A DNA stretch of 64,000 nucleotides from assembly GCA_963756025.1 (NCBI GenBank), contig CAVWMF010000001.1:682001-746000 (forward strand). Reading direction: 5' to 3'. Source of the DNA: Bog-473 sp963756025 (lineage in GTDB: Bacteria; Actinomycetota; Acidimicrobiia; Acidimicrobiales; RAAP-2). The position numbers were made by a program, and so were the translations under genes. Below the pieces are notes generated by a model. That model had not been told where the DNA came from. It searched no databases and was given only the letters and a program-made list of their open reading frames with translations. Every line of letters begins with the position of its first letter. Position 1 is the stretch's first letter. Below are positions 15,244 through 24,226 of the stretch, in pieces.

Positions 15244-16740
15244 GTGGAGTCAAACGACGTCGAGGCCGAACCGTCTTCGCATATGGGCAGCGGGAACGAG
15301 CCAGACCCGAAGCGGTGGGGCATCCTCGCTGTGGTCATCGTGGCACAGCTGATGATCGTCCTCGATGCCTCCATCGTGACGATTGCCTTGCCCTCGGCCC
15401 AGCACGCCCTCCACATCTCCACCGCCAACCGCCAGTGGGTCATCACGGCGTACACCCTCGCATTCGGAGGTCTCTTGCTCCTGGGCGGCCGGATAGCTGA
15501 CTTCTCGGGCCGAAAGCGGATGTTCGTCGTCGGGCTGCTGGGCTTCGCGGGCGCATCCGCACTGGGTGGCCTCGCCGTCGACGAAGCGATGCTCTTCGCT
15601 GCGCGCGCCCTGCAGGGCGCGTTCGCCGCTCTCATGGCGCCGGCCGCACTTTCCATCTTGACGATCACCTTCCAACACGACGCGAAGGAGCGGGCCCAGG
15701 CGTTCGGCGCCTACGGCGCCGTATCCGGTGCGGGAGGCGCGATCGGGGTGCTCCTCGGCGGGCTGCTCACGCAGTACGCCTCGTGGCGGTGGTGCCTGCT
15801 CGTCAACGTTCCCATCGCGGTCCTGGCCTCTATCGGGGCCATCCTGGTGGTGCACGAAAGCCGGACCGAGGGCTCGACCCGCTACGACGTGCCCGGGGCC
15901 GTGCTCTCGACGCTCGGCCTGGTCAGCCTGGTCTATGGCTTCACTAAAGCCGAGAGCGACGGTTGGGGGGCAACGGTCACCGTCGTCCTCTTGGTTATCG
16001 CAGCGGTCCTCCTGGCGGCGTTCGTGCTCCTCGAGACGCGGACAAGTCACCCGCTGCTCCCTCTTCGGGTGGTCCGGGACCGGAACCGAGGCGGTGCGTT
16101 CCTCGCCTCGTTGCTCACGGGCGCCGGCCTCTTCGCCATGTTCGTCTTCCTGAGCTACTACCTGCAGAGCGTCCTGCATTATTCGCCGCTCAAGGCTGGG
16201 CTCGCCTTCCTTCCCTTCGCGTTCGGGATCATTCTCGCCGCCGGTGCATCGACGAGTCTCGTCCCGCGGATCGGCCCTCGCATCCCCATGTCGGTCGGCC
16301 TCCTCGTCGCCGCGGGCGGGTTGGCCTGGCTCACGCAGATTGGTGTGCACAGTGATTTCTGGGTCCATGTGGCTCCACAAGAAATCCTGATGAGCATGGG
16401 CCTCGGCCTGGCGTTCCCGGCCTTCAGCAGCACCGCCCTCATACGTATTCGCGATCGGGACGCGGGTGTGGCGAGTGCGCTCGTGAACACCACGCAACAG
16501 ATCGGCGGCTCCCTCGGCACTGCACTTCTCAACACGCTCGCGGCGACGGCGACCGCGAGTTACATCCTGACCCACGGGGTCGCGGCAACCAAAGCCGGCG
16601 TCGTTCACGGATACGCCATCGCCTTTGCCGTCGGCGCGGGGCTGCTCGCACTGGGCGCGGTCGTCAGTGCCGTGTTCATCTCTGCGGGCTCGAGCGAAGT
16701 GTCCACGGGAGAAAGCGCGCCGGTCGCCGCCGCCGTCTGA
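15244..16740 (+). CDS. DHA2-family MFS drug efflux transporter
   Basis: A 498-residue, 14-helix major-facilitator transporter of the EmrB/QacA (DHA2) type. Markers: 'QLMIVLDASIVTIALPSAQH' in helix 1 (DHA2 motif D1, L-D-x-T-V-x-x-V-A-L-P), 'WVITAYTLAFGGLLLLGGRI' followed by 'ADFSGRKR' (motif A, about 64-92) and 'GAYGAVSGAGGAIGVLLGGL' in helix 5 (motif C, g-x-x-x-G-P-x-x-G-G). The start is GTG with GAAGAGAGAG upstream. It probably exports a hydrophobic toxic compound by proton antiport; the substrate is unknown. The nearby TetR makes drug-responsive control possible. Confidence 0.88.
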   Translation: MESNDVEAEPSSHMGSGNEPDPKRWGILAVVIVAQLMIVLDASIVTIALPSAQHALHISTANRQWVITAYTLAFGGLLLLGGRIADFSGRKRMFVVGLLGFAGASALGGLAVDEAMLFAARALQGAFAALMAPAALSILTITFQHDAKERAQAFGAYGAVSGAGGAIGVLLGGLLTQYASWRWCLLVNVPIAVLASIGAILVVHESRTEGSTRYDVPGAVLSTLGLVSLVYGFTKAESDGWGATVTVVLLVIAAVLLAAFVLLETRTSHPLLPLRVVRDRNRGGAFLASLLTGAGLFAMFVFLSYYLQSVLHYSPLKAGLAFLPFAFGIILAAGASTSLVPRIGPRIPMSVGLLVAAGGLAWLTQIGVHSDFWVHVAPQEILMSMGLGLAFPAFSSTALIRIRDRDAGVASALVNTTQQIGGSLGTALLNTLAATATASYILTHGVAATKAGVVHGYAIAFAVGAGLLALGAVVSAVFISAGSSEVSTGESAPVAAAV

Positions 16741-16753
16741 GGCGCATGACGTT

Positions 16754-16768
16754 TCCGGCTTCGCCGGA
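16754..16768. terminator. Short hairpin between convergent genes
   Basis: TCCGGC-TTC-GCCGGA, a perfect 6-bp stem with a tight 3-nt loop, in the 34-bp gap between the MFS stop (16740) and the stop of the gene on the other strand (16775). No long T-run follows on either side, so it is a candidate bidirectional terminator of the U-less kind common in high-GC genomes. Confidence 0.4.
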
Positions 16769-16774
16769 TCCGAG

Positions 16775-17176
16775 TCAGTCTGGCAAGTCCACCGTGGGGT
16801 CGCGGTCGAGCGGCTCGAGTCTCGGGTGGAGGCCTCCCATGTAAGCGTTCAGGCCGTTCCACCAGCGCCGGGACTCGGGCCCCAGGAGTGCCGCAAAATC
16901 GCCCCGGTCCGGGCTGATTCCCTCCATCAAACCGACCGTAAGGAGATTCACGGCCCGTGAGTTGGGTGCATACTCGTGGAATATCGTCTCTACCTCGGCC
17001 AACGTCCGCTCGGTTTCTGATCCTCGGCCCTCGGCAATCATTTCGGCCAGGTGCTGCCCCATCTGGCCGGCGGCGCACCAGGGGAGGTCGGCGTTTAGTT
17101 CGTCTAGAGAGAAGGACGGGCACGCGTCGATGAGGCGATCCATCACCGTCATTGCTTCGTCATCCGCTGGATACAT
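16775..17176 (-). CDS. Hypothetical protein coupled to alpha/beta hydrolase
   Basis: A 133-residue soluble protein that I do not recognise. The sequence is helical and acidic: 'AMTVMDRLIDACPSFSLDEL' at the start, 'MGQHLAEMIAEGRGSETE' near the middle and 'FAALLGPESRRWWNGLNAYM' near the end. ATG 17176 has GAGG 6 nt upstream. A GTG at 17215 overlapping the stop of the upstream hydrolase (GTGA) is an alternative start that would add 13 residues and couple the two genes. The composition suggests a small dimer or immunity-like protein, but no function can be claimed. Confidence 0.55.
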   Translation of the reverse strand: MYPADDEAMTVMDRLIDACPSFSLDELNADLPWCAAGQMGQHLAEMIAEGRGSETERTLAEVETIFHEYAPNSRAVNLLTVGLMEGISPDRGDFAALLGPESRRWWNGLNAYMGGLHPRLEPLDRDPTVDLPD

Positions 17177-17211
17177 GCCCGGCCTCACGAAGAAAGCATG
17201 CCTGGCGTAGC

Positions 17212-17919
17212 TCACACGTGCTGCAACAGCGCCTGCACCTGTTCGACGATCAGATCGGGACGAGTGAGAAAAGGGTGGTGACCGGTCGGTAGCTCGACGG
17301 AGCGGGTCGCTCGGTCCGCGTGCGCACGCTGCAACGCGATCGACGTGCTGCGGTCCTCCCCGCAGACGACGTACGTCGAGTCGATCCCCTGCCAGCCAGC
17401 GGCAGTCGTCGGCGTCATGAATGCCCCGGCAGCTTGCGGGGTCAGCCGCTCCCATGCCTGGTGCTGCGTCGCATCGTCTGCGTCCTGAAGGAAGCGGGCT
17501 CCGAACGAGGTGACGTCGTAGCCCGACAGGCTCAGTGTGCCGTCCCCGTTGTCACCGATCGAGACCGGATCGCTCTCACCGCTCACGATCATGCCCTGCG
17601 ACTGTCCAACGTCGGGCAGGTAGGACGACACGTAGAGCAGGTGCGCGACCGCGGGATGCCGGCCGGCTTCGGCCATCACGGTGCCGCCATAGGAGTGCCC
17701 GACCACGATCGCCGAATCCACCAGGTCGAGCGCACGGCGCAGGGCGGCGGCGTCAGCAACCAGACCGCCCGCAACCTGCGCGGGGGTGGTCTCGCCACAT
17801 GACGGCAATGCGACAGCTCGGCTTTGGATGCCCGTACGCTCCCGGAGCAGGCTTGCGGCCTGCTGCCACCACCACCGCCCGTCACGCACCAGCGCTCCGT
17901 GGACGAAGATCAGTTCCAT
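17212..17919 (-). CDS. Alpha/beta hydrolase (esterase-like)
   Basis: A 235-residue single-domain alpha/beta hydrolase starting exactly at the first strand. Visible: oxyanion-hole strand 'FVHGALVRDGRWWWQ' (residues 5-19), nucleophile elbow 'VVGHSYGGTVM' (catalytic Ser about residue 75), acid region 'TYVVCGEDRSTSI' (Asp about 190) and catalytic His 'ELPTGHHPFLTRPD' (about 214). This small subfamily without a cap domain resembles salicylate/methyl-ester-hydrolase-like proteins (MES/HNL-like). The substrate is unknown. It is the first gene of a pair with the hypothetical protein at 16775-17176. Confidence 0.82.
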   Translation of the reverse strand: MELIFVHGALVRDGRWWWQQAASLLRERTGIQSRAVALPSCGETTPAQVAGGLVADAAALRRALDLVDSAIVVGHSYGGTVMAEAGRHPAVAHLLYVSSYLPDVGQSQGMIVSGESDPVSIGDNGDGTLSLSGYDVTSFGARFLQDADDATQHQAWERLTPQAAGAFMTPTTAAGWQGIDSTYVVCGEDRSTSIALQRAHADRATRSVELPTGHHPFLTRPDLIVEQVQALLQHV

Positions 17920-18112
17920 TTGGGGATACTTCCACGAACGATGGGCAGGTGGATCTGCGTCTATTCCCGCTCCACCCCGTCATCCCCCGCGTGCACCGCG
18001 CGGAACCTGCCGCACCCAATCCAGAGAAAGGCCTGATGCCATGGCCGGCGCCGCCCGTCGACGCAGTCATCAACCTCCGTTGCCGGACCTACGCCAGCTA
18101 TTCTGAGCCGCT

Positions 18113-18958
18113 ATGACCTCGCCAGAGAGCCTTCAAGACCAAGCTGACGCCCTGATGTGGTTTCACACCATCGACCTCGGTGACGGCGTGGTGACCAAGG
18201 GCATCGGCGTGCAGCCCCGGGGAGGCGAGATCCTCCCCGACGTGACCGGCAAGAGTGTCATCGACATCGGTGCCTGGGACGGGAAGTACTCCTTCTTGGC
18301 CGAGCAGGGCGGCGCCAGCAGGGTGGTCGCTCTCGACAACTACGCCTGGGGCGTGGATTTCGTCGCCCGGGGAACGTATTGGAACGAGTGTTTCGCCAAC
18401 GGCACTCTGCCCGACCATTCGCGTGACCTCACGGAATTCTGGCAGCCCGATCTGCCCGGACGACGCGGCTTCGAGTTCGCCAAGGCAGCCCTGGGCTCGA
18501 AGGTGGAGCCCATTTTGGCCGACTTCGCCACAGACGACCTCGAACCACTCGGCGTCTTCGATGTCGTCCTCTACCTCGGCGTGCTCTATCACATGAAAGA
18601 GCCGCTGACGTGTCTCGAGCGTGTGCGATCGATCACCAAGGAGGTGGCGGTGATCGAGACCGAAGCCGTCCACATGAGGAACCTCGACCACGAGCGGCTC
18701 CTGCAGTTCCACGCCGGTGGCGAAGTGCAGGCCGACTTCGGAAACTGGTACGTCCCGACGATCGACAGTCTCCACGCGCTGTGCCGGGCCGCCGGCTTCT
18801 CCTCCGTCCGCACCGTGGAGGGGCCACCAGATGCTCCCACTCCACAACCCGAGCCCTTGCGCACCCGTCTCGGCCGCCGCATCGGCGGCATCCCCCGGAC
18901 CGATCTCGGGTCGGCACCCAGCATCAACTACCGGGCCGTGGTGCACGCCTACGTTTAG
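18113..18958 (+). CDS. CmoB-like (DUF1698) SAM-dependent methyltransferase
   Basis: A 281-residue class I methyltransferase. Motif I is 'VIDIGAWDGKYSFLAEQGGA' (about 50-69, D-I-G-x-x-x-G), motif II acid 'VVALDNYAWG' and motif IV/post-I 'FDVVLYLGVLYHMKEPLTCL' (about 149-168). The 'D-I-G-A-x-D-G-x-x-S' and 'LGVLYH...P' pattern is that of the tRNA (mo5U34) methyltransferase/CmoB and DUF1698 group, which here more likely acts on small molecules or saccharides. CmoB's N-terminal extension is absent. No partner such as cmoA is nearby. Confidence 0.75.
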   Translation: MTSPESLQDQADALMWFHTIDLGDGVVTKGIGVQPRGGEILPDVTGKSVIDIGAWDGKYSFLAEQGGASRVVALDNYAWGVDFVARGTYWNECFANGTLPDHSRDLTEFWQPDLPGRRGFEFAKAALGSKVEPILADFATDDLEPLGVFDVVLYLGVLYHMKEPLTCLERVRSITKEVAVIETEAVHMRNLDHERLLQFHAGGEVQADFGNWYVPTIDSLHALCRAAGFSSVRTVEGPPDAPTPQPEPLRTRLGRRIGGIPRTDLGSAPSINYRAVVHAYV

Positions 18959-18970
18959 CGAGCGATCTCA

Positions 18971-18987
18971 GACGACGTAGCGTCGTC
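18971..18987 (+). terminator. Hairpin downstream of methyltransferase
   Basis: GACGACG-TAG-CGTCGTC, a perfect 7-bp stem with a 3-nt loop, 13 bp after the methyltransferase stop. There is no U-tract. It is plausible as a high-GC terminator. Confidence 0.4.
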
Positions 18988-19070
18988 GCGGAGGACTCAC
19001 GGTTGTCGCTCTCCAGCTTGGTCTGAGTTCGCTCGCGGATGGGCGACCTGTGTTGCGGTGGGTCGGTGAC

Positions 19071-19089
19071 GGGCCGGCCAAGCCGGCCC
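19071..19089. repeat. Perfect GC-rich inverted repeat
   Basis: GGGCCGGC-CAA-GCCGGCCC, an 8-bp perfect stem with a 3-nt loop, 113 bp before the frame-disrupted gene at 19202. It could be a terminator, a REP-like element or the terminal structure of an old mobile element; sequence alone does not decide. Confidence 0.4.
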
Positions 19090-19201
19090 TATGCCCATCG
19101 CCGAGGTCCCCCGTGAGCAAAGGATGCAAGGGTCCCCATAGCGTTCTCCCTTGACAATCAACTGCTGATCGACCGCGCCAACGGTCGGAGAGGAGGCCGC
19201 C

Positions 19202-20831
19202 ATGGGGACCGTGGCCAGGCTACTGGACGAGCACGTGAGCTTTCGCTGCACCTCGGTGGACCGCATCGGGGTCAGGGGCTACATCCCGGGGATCCAATAC
19301 GAGTTCGGGCTGATCAAATTCCTGCTCAACCGGGGAGGAACTATCCCGTCTCCTGCCCTGCTCAACCGCAACCGCGAACGGCTCGTTGCCGAGTTCGAGG
19401 CACTCGAGGCCGCCACGGGGGTGCCCGTCGTGCGCTTCAAGGCGGGAGAGTCCAAAGAGGACCTGGCGCGTCCCCATCAAGATGCGGCAGCGACCGCCGG
19501 TCGACCAGGACTGGTACTGGTGGGCAAGGCTCAAGAGAGGACTTCGGTCTGGCGGGGCTACGTCGACGAGACCCATGCTGGACATCGCCGCAGCCATCCG
19601 CACATGGCTTGGCGTCGCCAGTCATCGGTGCCCGACCACTGGTACTTCTACTTCTCGGATCCCGAATGGGGACCCGCCTTTGTCAAGATGTGCACCTATG
19701 CGCCCTACCCACTGTGGTGTTGCGCCAACGGGCACGAGTGGGCCAAGTGTCAGCTGGCCAAGGCCGGAATCGGCTTCGAGGCCCTCGACAACGGACTGCG
19801 CTCCGTGGAGGATCCCGCCGCGGCCCATCGCATCTGCGCCAGCCTTAGTGCCGGTCATCTGCGCGGACTCCTGGCGCGCATGATGGCCGTCGTCCCCGAT
19901 CCCCTTTGTGCGCGCGACCGCGCGGCCGGGTTCGAGTGGTCCTACTCCATCGCCCAGCTCGAAGTCTCCGACACTGCGGTGTTCGACCAACCGCGTCGGG
20001 CCCGGGCCTGGTTCGAGGCCGCCATCGGCGATCATCTCGACCTCGGTCGTCCCGAGCGGGTCTCTTTGGTCGTCGACCGCACGGTGGTCAACCGCGGCAT
20101 ACACAAGACACCGGGGCGTTTTGCCACCGAGGTCATCACCCGCGACGTCGCCCCTCAGCTCCAGATCCACTACAAGTCATCGAAGGCCAAGGCCTATCTG
20201 AAAGAAGGCCGCGCCCTCCGAGTGGAGACCACGGTCAATAACGCCAGCGATTTCGCGCTCCACAAGACCCTCAACGCCGAGAATTGGAAGGCGTTACGAC
20301 GCGTCGGGGCTTCCACCAATGCCCGCTTCTTGGCCGCCCTCGGTGAGGGCCGACCCGGCCTCCCCGACCCAGCCACCCTCGAGTCGCTCGTGCTCCCGAG
20401 CGTCCACGACGGCCAGCGGGCACCCGCTCTGCGATTCGGCGATCCCCGGACCATGGCGTTGCTCGGTTCTGTGGCCGCGTTCGCCCACGTCATTCGGTGG
20501 CCTCACCAACAGATCCCTGCGCACCCAGATGGCCGCGCACTGGCGGGAGGACTACTCCTCGGCCCAGGCCTCTTATGACCTGCGGCGCCTGCGACTCAAG
20601 GGCCTCATCGAACGAATCGAGGGGACCAACACCTACCGGGTCAGCGCCTACGGCCTGCGCATCAGTGCTTTCTTCACTCAGCTGGCCAGCCGTGTCATCG
20701 TCCCCGCCTTGACCGATCTCGCCGACCTCACTCGGCCCTCTCCACCAGCACCGCGTCCGCTCACGGCCGCCTGGCGCACCTACGAGCGCGAACTTGACCT
20801 CCACGTCCGAAGAGCTCGCCTCGCCGCTTGA
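19202..20831 (+). CDS. Conserved actinobacterial protein of unknown function, frame-disrupted
   Basis: Frame 1 runs 19202-20494 and continues in the +1 frame to 20831, giving about 542 residues. Features: 'GYIPGIQYEFGLIKFLLNRG' near the N-terminus, 'HWYFYFSDPEWGPAFVKMCT' (about 146-165), 'PLWCCANGHEWAKCQLAKAG', 'LQIHYKSSKAKAYLKEGRAL' and 'RVETTVNN'. After the break come 'GGLTNRSLRTQMAAHWRED' and a winged-helix-like 'ASYDLRRLRLKGLIERIEG'. I recall this arrangement as a single widespread actinobacterial family with no assigned function. One extra C near 20495 (ATT-C-GGT-GGC) accounts for the shift. The conserved C-terminal half argues that the protein was recently intact. Possible DNA-binding C-terminus; possibly mobile-element cargo. 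Confidence 0.55.
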
Positions 20832-20844
20832 CTCAAAACTTGCC

Positions 20845-21144
20845 TCATCTGTTCAGAACCAAACTGTCAAGTGGGTCTAGGGGCAGGTCGCGTCTGGTGA
20901 CAGCGCGGCTTGAGCTGGCGTTCGCGGTCGAGGTCCCCGGGAAATCAGTGCCGCAGAATGGCTTCTTGGAGACCAGCGCGAACCCGCTCTTCTGGGCCCG
21001 CAGATACCACCCGCAGGCCGGCGACGTGTCGTGTCCGAAGTTCGTCGAGTAGTTGAACGGCACCGGCAGCAGCCCGTTGCCGTTGTAGGACTTCACGCTG
21101 CGCAGGACCTTGATCGTGGCGGCCGCTTCTCCCTGCTCCCACCA
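20845..21144 (-). pseudogene. Remnant of a branched-chain-amino-acid-type substrate-binding protein
   Basis: Only the last 75 residues or so are readable, 'WWEQGEAAATIKVLRSVKSY' through 'CGWYLRAQKSGFALVSKKPF' to 'CGTDFPGTSTAN' (21144 to about 20920). This resembles the C-terminal lobe of periplasmic Leu/Ile/Val-binding-like proteins of actinobacteria ('NYSTNFGHDTS..CGWY'). The N-terminal lobe, signal peptide and lipobox are missing. The upstream edge runs into the 13-bp tandem repeat, so the gene was probably truncated by a rearrangement at about 21150-21190. Confidence 0.55.
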
Positions 21145-21190
21145 CCTGCTTCGGGTTACACTGGAGCATTGAAAGTGATTGTCAATTGAT

Positions 21191-21252
21191 TTCGACGATG
21201 CCATTCGACGATGCCATTCGACGATGCCATTCGACGATGCCATTCGACGACG
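21191..21252 (+). repeat. 13-bp tandem repeat, 4.8 copies
   Basis: Unit TTCGACGATGCCA repeated exactly at 21191, 21204, 21217 and 21230, then a partial copy to 21252. The unit is not a multiple of three, so copy-number change would shift frame if translated. It lies 27 bp before the amidohydrolase ATG and abuts the truncated binding-protein gene. Confidence 0.9.
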
Positions 21253-21278
21253 TCAGAGCAGAAGGGTGGGGAACAGCC

Positions 21279-22553
21279 ATGGAGATGGACGATCTGATTC
21301 TGGTGAGCGTGGACGACCACGTGATCGAGCCGCCGAACATGTTCGAGGACTTCGTGCCGGCCAAGTACCGCGATCGGGCGCCGAAACTGGTCAACGACGA
21401 GATCGGCGAGAAGTGGGTCTTCGGCGAGGGTGAAGCGCGCAACGTCGGGTTGAACGCCGTCGCCGGTCGGGTGCCCGAGGAGTACGGCCTGGAACCGACC
21501 ACCTTCAAGGAGATCCGGATCGGCTGTTTCGACGTCGACGAGCGCGTCAAGGACATGAACGCCAACGGCGTGCTCGGCTCGCTGAACTTCCCGTCCATGG
21601 CGCGTTTCTGCGGCCAGTTCTTCGCCTCACGGGCCGAGCAGGATCCCGACCTCGCCCTGGCGGTGCTGCAGGCCTACAACGACTGGCACATCGAGGCCTG
21701 GTGCGGCGCCTACCCGGACCGGTTCATCCCCTGCACGATCCCCCCGATATGGGACCCGCAGCTGATGGCGGCCGAGGTGCACCGCACCGCCGCCAAGGGA
21801 TCGCACTGCGTCAGCTTCTCCATGAACCCCCACGCCCTCGGGCTCCCCTCGCTCCACGGCGACCACTGGGATCCGTTCTGGGCCGCGTGTGACGAGACCG
21901 ACACCGTCGTCACGCTCCACATCGGTTCGGGCGGCTTGGAGGTCACGACGTCGCCCGACGCTCCGATGAACGTGCGGATCACCTGTTCGGGCATCAACAT
22001 CTACCCCACCGCGGCCGATCTGGTGTGGTCCCCCGTCTTCCAGAAGTTCAAGAACGTCAAAGTGGCACTGGCCGAGGGCGGGGTCGGTTGGATCCCCTAC
22101 TTCCTCGAGCGCATCGATTACACCTACGAACACCACAAGGCCTGGACCGAACCGAACCTCGGGGGCAAGCTCCCCAGCGAAATCTTCCGTGAACGGATCA
22201 TCACGTGCTTCATCGTCGACAAGTTCGGCCTGGGCAGCCTCGACGCCATGAACGAGGACATGGTGGCCTGGGAATGCGACTACCCCCACTCCGACACCAC
22301 ATGGCCGCGCTCCCCCGAGGTCGTGTGGGACAGCGTGCAGGGCCTGACCGACATGCAGATCGACAAGATCACCCACGCCAACGCCATGCGACTCTTCTCG
22401 TTCGACCCGTTCGCCACCCGGGCCCGTGAGCGCTGCACGGTCGGTGCACTCCGCCAGGAAGCGGAAGGCCGTGACGTCTCGAACGTCTCGCATGGGATGA
22501 AGGAGCGACGCATCACGACGCTCGGCGAATTCGTCGGCGCGGCCAAGCGCTGA
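21279..22553 (+). CDS. Amidohydrolase-family (ACMSD-like) metal hydrolase/decarboxylase
   Basis: A 424-residue TIM-barrel amidohydrolase_2 protein. 'LVSVDDHVIEPPNMF' (residues about 7-21) is the first-strand D-x-H-x-x-E motif of the actinobacterial group. 'FSMNPHALGLPSLHGDHWDP' (about 185-204) contributes a metal His, 'VVTLHIGSGG' (about 211-220) is the second metal-binding His strand, and 'WECDYPHSDTTWP' (about 330-342) carries the catalytic Asp. The group includes ACMSD-type decarboxylases and hydrolases of aromatic or steroid pathways. The start ATG 21279 is placed after the repeat. It shares an operon with the CoA-transferase (7-bp gap) and MarR gene. Confidence 0.8.
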   Translation: MEMDDLILVSVDDHVIEPPNMFEDFVPAKYRDRAPKLVNDEIGEKWVFGEGEARNVGLNAVAGRVPEEYGLEPTTFKEIRIGCFDVDERVKDMNANGVLGSLNFPSMARFCGQFFASRAEQDPDLALAVLQAYNDWHIEAWCGAYPDRFIPCTIPPIWDPQLMAAEVHRTAAKGSHCVSFSMNPHALGLPSLHGDHWDPFWAACDETDTVVTLHIGSGGLEVTTSPDAPMNVRITCSGINIYPTAADLVWSPVFQKFKNVKVALAEGGVGWIPYFLERIDYTYEHHKAWTEPNLGGKLPSEIFRERIITCFIVDKFGLGSLDAMNEDMVAWECDYPHSDTTWPRSPEVVWDSVQGLTDMQIDKITHANAMRLFSFDPFATRARERCTVGALRQEAEGRDVSNVSHGMKERRITTLGEFVGAAKR

Positions 22554-22560
22554 GCGTCTG

Positions 22561-23781
22561 GTGCCGGCTCCTCTCAGCGGTGTGCGGGTCCTCGAGGTCG
22601 CGTCGCACGTCTTCGTCCCCATGTCCGGCGCCGTCCTGTCCGAGTGGGGCGCCGATGTCATCAAGATCGAGCACCCCGAGACCGGCGATCCCTACCGGGG
22701 GCTGGTCACGGCCGGGCTGCACAAGCTGCACGGGGGCATCGACCCGCAGTTCCAGTCGACCAACCGGGGCAAGCGCTCCGTCGGGCTCGACCTCAAGCAC
22801 CCCGAGGGCCGACGCCTTCTCAGCCGCCTGCTCGAGAACACCGACGTCTTCGTGACGAACCTGCGGGCCGACACGCGGCGGACGCTGGGCATCGATGTCG
22901 ACGACGTCCGGGCCGACAATCCGGCCCTGATCTACGTGCGCGGCACGGCGTTCGGCTCCCGGGGGCCCGACGCCAACCGTGGCGGGTACGACGCGGGGGC
23001 CTACTGGGCCCGAACCGGCATGCAGCACGTCTTCACCCAACCCGGCGCGGAGTGGCCCGCCGGGCCACGACCGGCCTTCGGTGACGTGGTCGGCGGTCTC
23101 ACCATCGCCGGTGCCATCTCTACGGCCCTCTACCGCCGGGCCACGACGGGTGAGCCCTCCGTGGTCGACGTGTCCTTGCTCGCCGCCGGCATGTGGCAGG
23201 TGCAGATCGACATTGTGAACGCCTGCCTCGACGACGGGGGTCCCCCGCGTGCCTTCGGCAGCCGCTACGAGGCCTGGAACCCCCTGATGATGCCGTACCG
23301 CACCAGTGACGGGCGCTTCATCAATCTCCAGATGCTGTCGCCTGATCGCTACTGGCATGACCTCTGCCGAGCGCTCGGGGTGCCCGAGATGGCCACCGAT
23401 CCACGGTTCGAAAGTATGGAGGCGCGCCAGAAGAACGCCCGCGAGTGCGTGGTGCGATTGGAGGAGATCTTCGCCGGGCGCGACTTCGACGGGTGGCGGC
23501 ACATCCTGACGCACGAGTTCGAGGGCGAATGGGTGGCCACCCAGAGCCCCCATGACATGGCCGGGGACCCCCAGGTCCAGGCCAACAGCTACATCGCCGA
23601 CGTCGAGATGGCCAACGGCACGACGTTGCCCATGGTCACGCCGCCCGTCCAGTTCGACGAGCAGCCGGGCCGACCCACGCGGGCCCCCGAGCACGGCGAG
23701 CACACCGAGTCGGTGCTGCTCGACCTCGGCCTGACGTGGGAAGAGATCGCCGCGCTCAAAGCAGAGCGGACGATCCTCTAG
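22561..23781 (+). CDS. Class III (CaiB/BaiF) CoA-transferase
   Basis: A 406-residue family III CoA-transferase starting GTG 22561. The N-terminus 'LSGVRVLEVASHVFVPMSGA' and 'LSEWGADVIKIEHPETGDPY' (about 5-52), 'NRGKRSVGLDLKHPEG' (about 68-83) and 'RGGYDAGAYWARTGM' with the nucleophilic Asp (about 143) are all in place. 'RPAFGDVVGGLTIAGAISTA' follows as usual. It would transfer CoA between carboxylic acids through a glutamyl/aspartyl-anhydride mechanism. Context with the amidohydrolase, and ligases 5 kb on, suggests catabolism of an organic acid, possibly steroid- or aromatic-derived. Confidence 0.88.
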   Translation: MPAPLSGVRVLEVASHVFVPMSGAVLSEWGADVIKIEHPETGDPYRGLVTAGLHKLHGGIDPQFQSTNRGKRSVGLDLKHPEGRRLLSRLLENTDVFVTNLRADTRRTLGIDVDDVRADNPALIYVRGTAFGSRGPDANRGGYDAGAYWARTGMQHVFTQPGAEWPAGPRPAFGDVVGGLTIAGAISTALYRRATTGEPSVVDVSLLAAGMWQVQIDIVNACLDDGGPPRAFGSRYEAWNPLMMPYRTSDGRFINLQMLSPDRYWHDLCRALGVPEMATDPRFESMEARQKNARECVVRLEEIFAGRDFDGWRHILTHEFEGEWVATQSPHDMAGDPQVQANSYIADVEMANGTTLPMVTPPVQFDEQPGRPTRAPEHGEHTESVLLDLGLTWEEIAALKAERTIL

Positions 23782-23797
23782 TGACAGAAGACACGTC

Positions 23798-24220
23798 GTG
23801 ACCGAAGACGCTGCGGGCACGATCCTGTGGTTGATGAAGCACGCATTCGCGCGCCAGCGCCGGAGCGTCGAAGACGCAATGCGCGCCCACGGCATCACCG
23901 CCACGCAGGCCGGCGTGCTCACCCAGCTGCACGCCTCACCCGGCCTGTCCAGCTCCGACATGGCACGGCGGCTGATCATCACCCCGCAAGCGGTCATGGC
24001 CGCCGTGAGCGCGCTCGAGAAGCTGGCTCTCCTCGAGCGGTCCGACGACCCCAATCACGGCCGCATCCGGCGGTGCTACCTCACCGAGGAGGGCGTGCGG
24101 GTGGCCACCGCGTGCGCGAACGATGCGCAGGAAGTCGAGGAGAAGCTCCTCGCCGCGTTCGACGACCAGCAGCGGCGCACCTACGCCGAACTGCTGGCGC
24201 TGTTCGTCCGGGAACGCTGA
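23798..24220 (+). CDS. MarR-family transcriptional regulator
   Basis: A 140-residue winged-helix protein. 'MRAHGITATQAGVLTQLHAS' (about 28-47), 'LSSSDMARRLIITPQAVMAA' then 'VSALEKLALLERSDDPNHGR' (about 51-90) and 'IRRCYLTEEGVRV' (wing and D-x-R-x-x-x-x-x-L-T-x-x-G motif) are typical. The start is GTG 23798, 16 bp after the CoA-transferase stop, so it is likely co-transcribed and may regulate the amidohydrolase/CoA-transferase operon in response to an aromatic or acyl ligand. It is convergent with scpB, 6 bp apart. Confidence 0.88.
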   Translation: MTEDAAGTILWLMKHAFARQRRSVEDAMRAHGITATQAGVLTQLHASPGLSSSDMARRLIITPQAVMAAVSALEKLALLERSDDPNHGRIRRCYLTEEGVRVATACANDAQEVEEKLLAAFDDQQRRTYAELLALFVRER

Positions 24221-24226
24221 CCCGGA

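Noticed and set aside
20485..20500. Programmed +1 frameshift in the 19202-20831 gene
   Set aside because: No slippery codon, stop codon or Shine-Dalgarno-like stimulator is seen at the shift (ATT-C-GGT). With similar breaks in many other genes, sequencing error is simpler.
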